From: Siniperca chuatsi | Lineage: Eukaryota > Chordata > Actinopteri > Centrarchiformes > Sinipercidae | Direction of reading: 5' to 3' | NCBI RefSeq assembly: GCF_020085105.1 | Contig: NC_058063.1 | Coordinates: 13,049,651-13,113,650 of the forward strand | DNA: 64,000 nucleotides | Part shown: positions 24,023 through 34,747 of the stretch, in pieces | Layout of the letters: the number at the start of each line of letters is the position of its first letter | Position numbering within the stretch: the first letter of the stretch is position 1 | Made by a program: the position numbers and the translations under genes | The notes under the pieces: model-generated | The model's database searches: none | What the model was told of the DNA's origin: nothing | What the model saw: only the letters and a program-made list of their open reading frames with translations

Positions 24023-24514
24023 ATGCTTCGCTCTCAGGTGCAGGTACTTCTTGTGGCTTTGTTTTCCTCTGTGCTGCTGGTGCAGGTCAACGGTGCTCCA
24101 CGCAGAGACATGCTGACAGAAACACTGAGAGCAGACCTCGCAGACAACAAGGTGAGTGACTTATATATTTAATATCGCAAAGATCTAAATGGCTTAAATT
24201 AAGGAAGTGTGATGTGGTGTTTAAACAGCTGGCTTCTTTCATGGGGAACAACTTTAAATTTGCAAGTGGTGTCTGAAGGGCTTTTTTAGTTGCCATTCCT
24301 TTCCTTTTCTGTCCTCCTTTAGGATCTCGCTCACTTGCTCTTGCTGAAGTTTGTGTCCGCACTTATGGCGACGAGAGGAGATGAGATGCTCCCCGAGTTA
24401 GACGATGAGGAGGTGGGAGTCAGGGAGGTGATGCGCCGACATCTTCCCCTCTCCCAAAGGGAGCGCAAGGCAGGCTGCCGTAACTTCTTCTGGAAGACGT
24501 TCACCTCGTGTTAA
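24023..24514 (+). CDS. sst5: Preprosomatostatin, [Arg4] SS-14 form (two exons, 106 aa)
   Basis: Precursor of a secreted somatostatin-family peptide that acts on SSTR G-protein-coupled receptors to inhibit hormone release. Exons 24023-24151 and 24323-24514 (321 nt, stop TAA). Signal peptide about residues 1-24 ([19 protein letters not shown]...VNG), acidic pro-region, and a basic RERK site directly before the C-terminal peptide [14 protein letters not shown]. Cys3 and Cys14 can form the ring, and the FWKT core is intact. Against classic SS-14 ([14 protein letters not shown]) the only change is Lys4 to Arg. The two-exon plan with an intron in the pro-region is usual for the family. Neighbouring trip6, bcl6b and acap1 are paralogues of LPP, BCL6 and ACAP2, which flank SST in human, so this is a sister locus. 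The symbol sst5 is inferred from that context; sst1 or cortistatin are less likely. Confidence 0.9.
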
Positions 24515-24696
24515 CACAAGACAAGAACTGTTCAAGCTGGAGTATTTTTGTTTAAGGATGAATTTATCCATGTTTGCTCACTTTGTTGTAACTTCATCAT
24601 TTACTGCAAGATGCCAAATATACATGTCTTTTGGCAGTTGTAAACAGTAATAAGGTTGTGTGTTTTGAGATTGGCAGGGATGCACATAGTGTGTAA

Positions 24697-24702
24697 AATA
24701 AA
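24697..24702 (+). terminator. Polyadenylation signal of somatostatin gene
   Basis: AATAAA about 180 bases past the stop codon, giving a short 3' UTR. Confidence 0.65.
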
Positions 24703-24749
24703 ATTTAAAAGGGTATGTTTGTCAAGCGATATCCTGATTTCTCTTGTTT

Positions 24750-25095
24750 GTCTTCAAGGGGTATTCCAGTGATTTTAGTACTGCACTTCCATAAAGTTTG
24801 GAGACTTACAAGAGATACATTTAAACAAGAAATGTCTAAATTGAATAGCAGGGTCTGCATGATCCTACATTTCCCATAATGCAACTCAATAATTGCATAT
24901 TTTGTCAGAACCTTCCTGCCAGGTGAATGTCTTTCAGACTCCACACCCCAAGCTTTGCCGCAGGCATTTTGCTCAAAATTAGTCACTCCCAAGCCCAAGC
25001 CAGAATAACCCTGATGATATCACTATGACATCATCAGGGTTGTTGTTTGTTTTTTCCCCAGAGTTTAGAAAGCCACAGAAGACATTCAGGCTAAA
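24750..25095. repeat. Interspersed repeat, copy A (family unassigned)
   Basis: Shares ordered blocks with 63270-63635: a ttccagtgattttagta-like start, gcacttccata, tacatttcccataatgcaa, gccaagccagaata-like and ctgatgacatca-like words, and agagccacagaagac. Also related to blocks at 7910-8050 and 22930-23050. Probably a non-autonomous transposon; no ends defined. Confidence 0.6.
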
Positions 25096-25891
25096 GATTA
25101 TTCTCTCTGACTAGTAATGTGTCCATTTTACGTTTTGAACATGCGATGTTTGTATAAAAAGTGACAAACACACCTATGGACTTGTTGACATTTTAATAAT
25201 CAATTATGTTACTACAACCTGTATTAGGATGTGTTCACATGCTCTCCCATGAATGTAACTAACTGCCTTCTTCTCAGTGTGAATTCATCAGTGCTGCAGT
25301 ACCAGCTTTGCTCTACAAGCTCCAACACACAGCACTGCAAACTGAACACACATAAAGGAGGATAAGTGGATGAGTGTGTAACGGAAACAAAATGATGCGA
25401 TTCAAGCAGTATGACACAAGAGTTCGCATGGGTCAAGATTTTTAAATTGACACATCTGAGCATGAATGAAATGATGACCGTGATGATAAAAAGCAGATGA
25501 ATACAGTATATACATAATGAGATAAATTAATAAGAGATGAAAATGCAACTCTGAACCGTTTTAGCATGATCAAGTTCTGTCACACACAAAAAAAGCATAA
25601 TTCACAGAAGAAAAAAAAACAGGTTAAAAAAATCATTATGAAACTGTATGACATCCTTGAGGTAAGGCTTTCAAATTTCTAGCCCTTTAGGTTACACAAA
25701 TACAAAATCAGGACGGAGAGACAGAGGTCAGACACAATCATAACAAATAATGTAGCTCCAAAGTCTCAGAGAATGACAACTTGGCCCATGCGAGTGCAAG
25801 GATGAACAAAAATCAAATTAGCAAGTAAAGGGTTGTATTTCAAAATCACAATAAAATTTTGGGATAATAATACATCACGTTAAATTCCACT

Positions 25892-25897
25892 TTTATT
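25892..25897 (-). terminator. Candidate polyadenylation signal of trip6
   Basis: AATAAA on the minus strand about 1.3 kb past the trip6 stop. It would give a long AT-rich 3' UTR (about 25.88-27.19 kb). Other sites are possible. Confidence 0.35.
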
Positions 25898-27186
25898 TCG
25901 TCAAATGTAAAGAATTAACAGTATGTAAAAGTATTTGTAAAGTAAATTAATTTTCCACTATACTTTTAAATTCAATATAATTTTAGTTTCATACTTTTCC
26001 CAAATGGCACAACCTCTTCATGAGGCTCAAGCTTCACACAATAGGATGTTTTCAAGCCACATAAGTGACCAACACCCTGTTTTCCTTAGACAGAAGAAAG
26101 CATTTGACTTCATTGCACCATCATCTTCAATGTAACAGTCAAGTATCAACCAACAAACAAATGTTAAACACACCAAAGCAAGATTGTGTTTTTCGTAGAC
26201 ATTCAAAAATGTTTTTCTGGATGATTAAAAAAAAAAAGAAAAAAAGGCAAAAATCCTGTTATGAGCTTCAATTTAATAACTAAACAACATGATATTGTAA
26301 TGTTTGAGAGTAGAGATGAATGAGAAATTCGTTCTAGCAAATGCTGTACTTTAATAAAAGCTAAAGAAAAAAAAAAGTCTGGGTTGTAAAGTTAACTACA
26401 CATTTCTTTCGTCTACATTTCTCGTGCTATGAGGCTACTTCTCTGCAAAGATCCACTGCACTACAAGGCTACATGCTTTCCAAAACAGTTGGAAACCGTT
26501 TCATTGTCAAACTAAACCAGCCTGTTATGTACAGTCACAGTTGTTGCATTATGTGCTTTTAATATGCTTGTTTTGAGGCAGTTCTGCACTTTTTGTTTTT
26601 GTCTTTTACAAATGTACAGGTCCCGTTGTTTAGACAGATTTAGAGAACCCGTCATCCTAATTATCATTTATGCCTCTTCTCTGCAAAAAACCCACTCATT
26701 TTCAGGTCTAAATCTATAATAACCTTCCATACTTTCATTGTCTTTGACAGTGATAATATTGTGCAAGCTAATAATTAGCAGTACCGACAAATGTTAAGTG
26801 AAGCCCAAGCTGCCTGCAGGTCAGGCCACTGTCATGATAATACTGAACTACATGAGCTGTGTACCAAAAAATGAAGAAAATTTAGTAGGACTTCTGAATA
26901 AAAGGAAACTAGTGAGGTGGTTGCTCCACCAGATCTCCATCTCTCATATTTATCAGTAACAGTAACACAGAAAATGTTCAAATGAAATTGCGGCTGGATA
27001 CCAACAGAGGGTAGCAAAGTTTATGTCAACTCATAATCAGAGCAACCAAGAAAGAAAAAAGAAAAAGTAGCTCATGAGTCTGAACAAAGCAGGGGCATTT
27101 CCTGTCAATAATGTTTAATATGTTGACTGTCCGTGGATTCGTGAGAGTGAGAGTGCTGAGGAGGTGGAGTGGACGCAAGAGGTTCG

Positions 27187-30100
27187 TTAGCAGTCAGTGG
27201 AGATTTTGGCTGAGAGGTCCTGGATGCGGCGAGCGCTGCAGCTCTTACATAAGATGTGGCCGTCCAGCGGGTAACAGCCTCGACCCTCCCCTTCAGAGGA
27301 CAGCAGGAGACCACATTCCTGATGAACACAGACACTTCAGTCAGCTCAGCTTAACACTCTCACATGGACCCATAAATATATGTGAAAACATAACAAATTA
27401 GCAAATTTGGGGCACTCTAAACCACTTTAGTTTTTACTATGGAGAATATGGTAACATATGGTCATTTCATCCTATATTTACTAGGCAAGTTTAGGATTTT
27501 TGCAGACATGTTGGGTAAATTAGAGTCTGATTAACTTTTCTATGTATATAAATTGTTTAAAAGAGCTACAGAGACCCTATAATTCAGTTGCATAAAGTTC
27601 AAAGCATCAATGGTCAATGGTCAACTACAGTAATGAAGACTGACTGATAAAATTGTTCTGTTTTTGGCTCATTAAACGGTGCATTAACTGACTGATCTCC
27701 TTATACTTATGTTAAAACTATAATATACAACTTTGTGTTTCACATTTAATGCTTTGTCAGTCCTTTATTCTTCAACCAAAACTAAACGTGTGCATACTCA
27801 AATAAAACTCTTAAAGTGGTCATATTATGCTCTTTCCCCTTGCTTTATTGTGTTTATCTCTTTTGTGCATGTAATAGGTTTGCAAAGTGGAAAAAGCCCA
27901 AAGTCCACCCCAAAGGAAGTTACCCTCTCGCACAGAAAACACTGCCGTCACTATGCAAGACGGGTCATAATGCACGAATTGAGCAGTTCCCACAAGTACA
28001 CCTAAATATGAAATTAAAATAATGCCTCCAGGCAGTCAATGGGCATAAAGTTGTTACTGTGAAGTAGAGACAGTGCACAGTTAAAACGTTGCCTATGAAA
28101 GATAAATTAGTTACAAATTAATAACGTACCACTCTGGAACGTCTTGCTCCAGTCTAGTCTAAGTTGTGAAGCTGGTTCGGGTTGCTGAAACATGTACAGC
28201 TGAACTGAAGTCATAGTAAAGGGCTGAAGCGGCTTTGTTTTGGATCACACTACCTTGCTTGTCAGAACCCGCCCTACTCTGTTTCTGATTGGCTAGTAGT
28301 CCCTACCTAGGTACTGCGCATGTGCAACTCCCAGCAAACATCAACAAGAAGTGAGATGCCTCACTCGGTAGCTAAAACGGAGCGCTGAAGGCACAGGTTG
28401 AAAAGATGTGCTGCAGCAATGTGCAGTATGAGCAAAAAAATATGGTGTTAACTTAAACTTAACTTTAACTGTCAAACCTTTCAAATAAGGAGTTTTAAAT
28501 TTTGTGTTACAGTATTTAATCCTGTTTGGTTCAATTGCAAAAAAAAGCAGACTCACCTCACAGATGTAACAGTTAACATGGAAACTGCGGTCCAGAGCTA
28601 CTATCCTGACTGTCTCCTCTTGGCCCTGTTCAGGCATGATGGGCTCACCACAAACTGAACAGCGAGGTGCATACTTCCTGTCAGGGAGAACACGGTTAAA
28701 GTTAGTGGACATGCCTGTCACTTCTCTTTATACCTTAGTTCGTAAAGAAAATCAGGAATAACATCATGTAACAATAAGCATGGTGATTGAACGTCTCCAT
28801 ACCTATGAAAGTCATCTATGCAGTGTATCTGAGAGGTTGCATCCACGGTGAAGGGTACCCCGTCCAAGCAGCAGTTACAAACCACACATGTGAAACAGCG
28901 AGGATGGTAGGCCCTTCCCATGGCCCGCAGGATCCGGTCCAGGATGGGCTTGGAGCACTTTGAACAGCGCTCTAATGTACTCTGATAAGAAAAGTAGAAA
29001 AAAGCGTGAGGATCAGAATAGGAATGACAGAGCAATTAGCAGATACAATTAGACCTTTGTTGTACTGTTGTTCCTTTACTTACAATGTAACAACTCTCAC
29101 AGTAACTCTTCTTGTCGAGGGCGTAGAAGGGTTGCCCTCGGAGACGGGCGTGGCACGTGATACATGTGAAACACTCCACGTGGAAAACCTGCTCCATGGC
29201 GATGCAGCCACTGCCATCACCGACCACGTTGTCGCCACACCGGGCACAGCGACCTGAAAGTGGCAGGTTGACACAGAAAGTCAAAATGGTGTATGCCTGA
29301 GTGTGTTTTACTATAAATGCCAGAATGCAGGTTTTGCAGCGTCATAATTTATTAATGTAATGAGTAGCGACTGTACCAAAATAGTCCTCTGAAGGGGGGT
29401 GGTTCATATCATATACCAACTTCTTGGTGAGACGATCCAACTCTTCCTCAGGCCTGGCTGTAACTAACCCCTGCTGGAAGAAAAGAGGATACATGAATCA
29501 TATACAGTATGTACCTGGAAAACCAAAAGACCAGAAATCATCCGTTTCATAACCAACTCTTTTAACTGCAAGCTTAATTTAATATTTATGATATTTAGGG
29601 GCTGGGTATCGAACCTCTACTTTTTTGGGACTTATCAAAATGTGTCAGTAGCATTGAGAATCAAAAACTTCAAGTCAAGTACCAAAGTTGACATCCGATG
29701 TTTGGTCAGATTCATAATGTTGTTTACTTAATCTTTTATGAGATACGATTTTATTCAACATTTTGGCAATTTTATTTATGTTTTTGTATGGTTGCTTGTT
29801 TTTATACATATAATATTTGAAATCTTTGGCTTGTTTTGTAGAAAAGCACGTTTATATTTCTCAAAGTATGGTATAAAAAAACATTATTTGGTACCAAAAC
29901 ACAGGTATCCTACTGGCCCTAGTATCCAGAAATTCCATGAAACCCAGCCATTATGATTTGTGTGTATTTTTATTTTGTAAAATATTTATATCTCGCATGG
30001 AATTTCAATCTTGTCATTTGAGTGTGTGTGAGATAAAGTCAACATTCCACAATGTTCCAGTTTACATTTACTATTTAAAACAGGCTCGAGATGTAGATAT

Positions 30101-31976
30101 GTGTCCCCACCTTGCTGGACTGATAAGCAGGACTCTGTGCAGCCCCTGACCCTGTTTGAATATTTTCCATCCCTCTCTTGGACATTGGAACCTGGTTAAC
30201 TCTTGCTCCAGATCCTGAGCCGCTCCCCTTGTACCCGGCCTCAGAGTGCATCTCCTGAGCTTGTGAGCTGGGATGTGGTGGGTACCAGCCCTGCGGACTT
30301 GTCTGAGTCTGGGGAGGGGGGCGTGACACGTGCTGGCGAGGGGTGGGGTGTAGGCCTGTTCAGCCTGTCTCCCTGTCTGAGAGTAGGTGACAGGCTGTGC
30401 TGTCTTGACCTGGACACTGAACCTGGGCCCAGTAGGAGTTGAGGCAGTGGTGTAGGAGGCTGGGACGGGCTGAGGGTAGGGCTTAGGGGTTGAAGAGGAG
30501 GAGTAGTAGTCCTGCTGGTGGGAAGTGGAGTACTGAGGTGACTGGTGCTCGCTGGGGTAGGGGGGCGCTGGGTGGTATTGGCTCTGGGGATGAGGGGGGT
30601 AGCCCATGGATGGCCGACCCTGAGGAGGAGCCGCGCTCTGGTGCGCAGGCTTGTAGTGATCCCCTGAGAGGTATTTGTTGTAAGGCACATTGTCGTACAG
30701 CTGTGGGGAGTCCGCAAATTAAGAAAAGTAATGGCAGAATTTGCACAGTGATTATGAAAACAAAAGGAAAATGTTTAGGTCAACTATGTGCATATGCAAT
30801 TTCTCAAGAAGGTATTTCCATTTAGTTTCAATAAAGTGTATTGTCCTACTTGTGTGCTGGTGTCCTGTGGGTGGCTGTCCAGATCAGCGAGCATACTGGT
30901 GAGGGAGTCAATATCAGCATCAATTTTGGAGTGATAGCTTGCTGGCTTTTCAGGACCACGATGCTAACAACAGAACAGCATAATAAACATGTCAGCACAT
31001 AGGGACTTTGTATTTATTCCTATGTTTGGAAGGTGGCAGCTTAAGAGATCTCATTAATGCCGGAGATCCAAACGTAGGCACGTAAAACAACAGCAAAGCT
31101 ACGGAAAATGCACCCACCATCAGCTCGTAGCTGTCCATGTGAGGGCTCCAGTTGCGGTCCTCTTTGGGACCGTGGGGAGGGGAGTAATAGTGATCGCTAG
31201 ACGGATGATGAATGGGCCCACCTTTAGGTTAGAGAACAGATATCAAAAACACATTTTCCAAGACAATCTTGAATCTCTCTCTTTAGACTAAATTCTTTAA
31301 AAAAAGATTTTCTCTCTAAGGTCTTTCCTTGATATGATCTAGAGATTGGACATATTGACGGCTTGGAAATATCCTAAAAACACTTTAATATAAATGAGCA
31401 CTTGTAACAACACAGTTCCTTTAGAAGAAGCTAATCTTCAAATGTGCTCAACTGATGTAGATTAGAGACTTAAGGATGTTATTGTGTATCAGGACTTTGT
31501 GTCATACATTCATTGTTACTAAATAGACCAAGGAACCTTTGTGTAAATGTCTGTCCAGTTTGGATAAGGTAGAGTAAATCCTACTAAAAGCTGCACACAT
31601 TGCATTTTAGAGATGTGGAAACTATGGTGCAGGAGTCACCACAGTTTTGCATTTTTGTATTTATTTGGATCAGATTAGCTTAAGTACATCCAAAGGTACA
31701 TTTTTCTTTTACATGACCACCATCCCTAACTAGTACGTGACTAGTGGTCTTCTTACCTGTGGGTCCAGTAGCCATGTACCTGTTGGCCATCCCTCCTCCT
31801 CCTCCTCCTCCTCCTCCACCGTTCTGGTCACAGGGACCATATTTTGGCCGGAAGTCGGACATCCCCTTCTTGTTTGGGACACGGTAGATTGCTGACCCGA
31901 CAGAGTGAGACATCTGGGGGACGGCTCGCTCTGGGCTATCCAGAGTCCTCGGTGGAAGCCAGGTGGGACCGGACAT
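27187..31976 (-). CDS. trip6: Thyroid receptor-interacting protein 6, LIM adaptor (9 coding exons, about 574 aa; one apparent frameshift)
   Basis: Zyxin-family adaptor of focal adhesions that also enters the nucleus. Exons, high to low: 31976-31757 (spliced upstream to 31985), 31221-31118, 30963-30850, 30700-30111, 29470-29377, 29253-29084, 28981-28803, 28677-28557, 27318-27187. Starts [10 protein letters not shown] like human TRIP6; a leucine-rich export-like segment [34 protein letters not shown] matches a human block. Three LIM domains follow: CARCGDNV (about 376-430), CSKCSKPI (about 435-494), CSVCGEPI (about 495-560). The C-terminus STDC resembles the PDZ ligand TTDC. A (TCC)n run encodes about ten Gly. 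The large exon is 590 nt where 591 is needed: the frame slips by one near 30333-30350 between QAYTP and [11 protein letters not shown], either assembly error or a real lesion. Longer than human (476 aa). Confidence 0.92.
27816..28400. repeat. Non-autonomous interspersed repeat in trip6 intron
   Basis: Begins aagtggtcatattatgctct and contains caggtttgcaaagtgg-like and ctgattggctagtagtccct words typical of a common fish non-autonomous element. It lies between the last two trip6 exons. Open frames here are incidental. Confidence 0.55.
29600..29949. mobile_element. MITE with short inverted ends in trip6 intron
   Basis: Starts ggctgggtatc and ends gaaacccagcc, imperfect inverted ends about 350 bp apart, with internal ggtaccaaaa/tatccagaaattcc themes known from fish MITEs. 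It lies between trip6 exons at 29470 and 30111. No clear target duplication. Confidence 0.55.
31791..31818. repeat. Coding trinucleotide run (poly-Gly) in trip6
   Basis: CCT repeated about nine times on the plus strand, reading as a run of about ten Gly in the first coding exon of trip6. Length polymorphism would be in frame. Confidence 0.85.
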
Positions 31977-31985
31977 GGCAGGCTT

Positions 31986-34680
31986 CTGAGATCAAACAGA
32001 GAAAGGAAAATGTTTCTGTCATGTTGTTCTATTAATAAAGTTTATACTGTAATATGACTGCAGCATGCATATATTTTTTTACAATGGCATCCTGAATGCA
32101 AAATAGTGCCACACAATATTGACTTGACTGATATCAGTTCAGTGAGTACGCATGATTATGTTTTCAGCTTTTATCCGTAATTTGCATGAGCACAGCTGTC
32201 GGCTGTTGTGTGTATTTATGTCATAGGTAGCCAATGGAAACTATGGGATGCTTCAGACTTTGTTTCCTATGGCAACAGGGACACACAGATTGAACAATAG
32301 GCTTCTAGTTGAGGAGCAGGAAGAGAGCGGCCACTCTGAAAGGCTTGGGGATTTCCAGCAGACTCGCACATTGCCCTAAAATGTGTGTGTGTGTTTGTGT
32401 ACTTCGAGACAAACACTCATGCAAAAGCTCTCCAGTACACAAACATCGCCGTACACAGATACAAAAACAGGTGCAAATTTGTGGTTACCCCTTGCCTGTT
32501 ACCCGCCACAATGGTTATTGTCTTTGGGTGTTTACACACTGGTATCATTGATTTCCAAATGCAGTGGGGACAAAAACAGGGCAGGAAATGTTGTGTAATG
32601 ATATGTGTCTGTATACACGTGAACACCTGGCTCATAACAATATATTATGTATTCTCTGTGGGATAAATAACACTGCAGCACACAGCTGAGCCGACAAAGT
32701 GCTGACTTGCACCTAAGATACTGATCTTTAAGGAAAAATGTAATTAAAAAACATTGATATATATCACAGATGTATAGAAAGTGTCACAAATTATCTAACA
32801 AGGAAAATAAGATAAGCAAAGGGGTTAGGGTTTATGAGTTAGTGCTGATTATTCCATTACACAGAATTGATTAATTTTTGGTAATGGACTCATCATTTTA
32901 ACCATTTTATAGGCAAAAAAACATGCAAACAAATATTGCTCTTTAGAACTCTACTAATACAAATAACTACACACATTCCCTCTATATATCTTTATAAATT
33001 AATACTGCTGGGGGTTAGACTAAGTAAATGAGTAAATGATTAATAAAAAATGTTGAATCATCAGTTCTCAGACTCCATGCACAAAGGAGGCAAGCTTAAG
33101 CATGTTATAACCTTTTTGGAAAGCCACTATGTGATCGACACAATGCCTAGCATGAGGACAAGCCAAAGCAAATCAGTATTGTCAGGGTGGAGAAATGAAT
33201 AGCCCACTCAGAGTGATTGTATGTGGGTCCTGTGGCCATCATAAATCCTTGTTGGTAAGAGGATTATAATGATGGATGTGGATGATGTGGACATACAGAA
33301 ATACAATGCCTGAACAAGGTATTAAAGCCTTTTGGTTTGTTATTGACTTTTATTGGGGTTGCTGTAGTTACCATTAAAACATGCAGTATCAGCATTTCAA
33401 CATTACACAGTGACCACGTGGAGGAAGGAGTGACCACTACCTCCACTATCGACCTGATTTAAGCCCCTGTCTGAATCCGGATGAGCACACACTCAAATCC
33501 GCGGATGACTGGGCCAGGAAATTAATCTCAACGGTTTTATCACTCTGCGTTTTAAAGACAATTGTTTTTATGTGATTTAAAACAGAAAGCTCGTCCATTT
33601 GTCCATTAATAGCCTCGTCTGGACCGCTTGCTGAATGCAAAGGAGGCGTAGCAGCTCATGAAATGTCAAAGTCAAAGTTGATGACAGTCACAAGAGTCAA
33701 GCACGCGGGAATAAACAAAGACGTTATCCGGTGTTTTAAAAATCCAAAATAAAATGTCTCCACCTTAAGCGTTTCAGGAACACGGAAAACTGATTAAAAT
33801 GAAGCAAGTACAGCTGATATAACTATAGCAAACGCAAACTTAATTCACGCCATCCCCATTTACTCACTGTTCTTGTCATTCGGTAGCAATTGGTGTATTT
33901 TCACGCTTTTATTTTGAAGGCAAGAGGCTCAGTTAGCTTACCATGTTTGACACAATGCAGCTTAATGTAGCGATATGTGCTAGTTAAACTGAACAAAATA
34001 ACAGGAAGAAAACAGGACCTAAGTCAACATAGGTAATGAAATAGGATACAAGCTATGCCCGTACACAGTATCTCAAATCATTAGCAACCTATTAGCATGT
34101 CCTACCTTTTACAGTAACGTTACCTTTACAGTGACTCTCCTCTTCCCTTCAGTCTCATCTACAAATCAAGAACAATATAAAATTGGTAAAATAAAACAGA
34201 GACGGCCAATTAAAGACACATTAGCGACATGTTCTTGTTTTTAACGGTAACGTTAGTTCCGCACGGCAACATTGACGTCTGGTAACGTTACGAATGAATA
34301 GAGAGAATAATTAATGTGTAAAACATACCACTTAAGTAACATAACAACCCATAATAAAGGATAATTAGCAACAATTAACTTTAATAACAGGCTTTTTGAC
34401 TTATTTGCTAGCCTGTTGTGAACTCGAGCAAAGCTCGTGCCTTGCCTCCAGGCTAACTTCCACACAACCAAAGAGGAAACAATGAAATACCCGACACCTA
34501 CCGCCTGAAACGAGCCACACAAACACAAATCTACGCCTTCATTTAAACGTTAAAAGGTCCGTGAAAGTTATCCCGAAATAACTTTCTTTTAGCTTTCGCG
34601 GCGTTAACCTACTTTGTGACGGATCCTGAGGCCTTTAGCAGCAGCAGCAGCTCCTCACTGCATTCCCGATGTGTGACGTA
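31986..34680 (-). other. trip6 first intron and probable 5' end
   Basis: The first coding exon has a good acceptor at its upstream edge (gatctcag before the exon), so a non-coding first exon lies further upstream, most likely near 34.55-34.65 kb, just before the (GT)n run. I see no coding sequence in between; open frames near 32.3-32.7 kb are low-complexity. Confidence 0.4.
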
Positions 34681-34687
34681 GCTACTG

Positions 34688-34690
<3 letters not shown>

Positions 34691-34746
<56 letters not shown>
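34691..34746. repeat. (TG)28 microsatellite
   Basis: Uninterrupted TG run of 56 bases close to the presumed trip6 5' end. Confidence 0.95.

Positions 34747-34747
<1 letters not shown>

Noticed and set aside
30071-30688. 205-codon open frame on the minus strand as a stand-alone gene
   Set aside because: It is the main trip6 exon; its last third is an out-of-frame reading past the apparent one-base slip.
32309-32666. Overlapping open frames around a TG-rich stretch
   Set aside because: Low-complexity translation in the first trip6 intron; no splice sites or conserved motifs.
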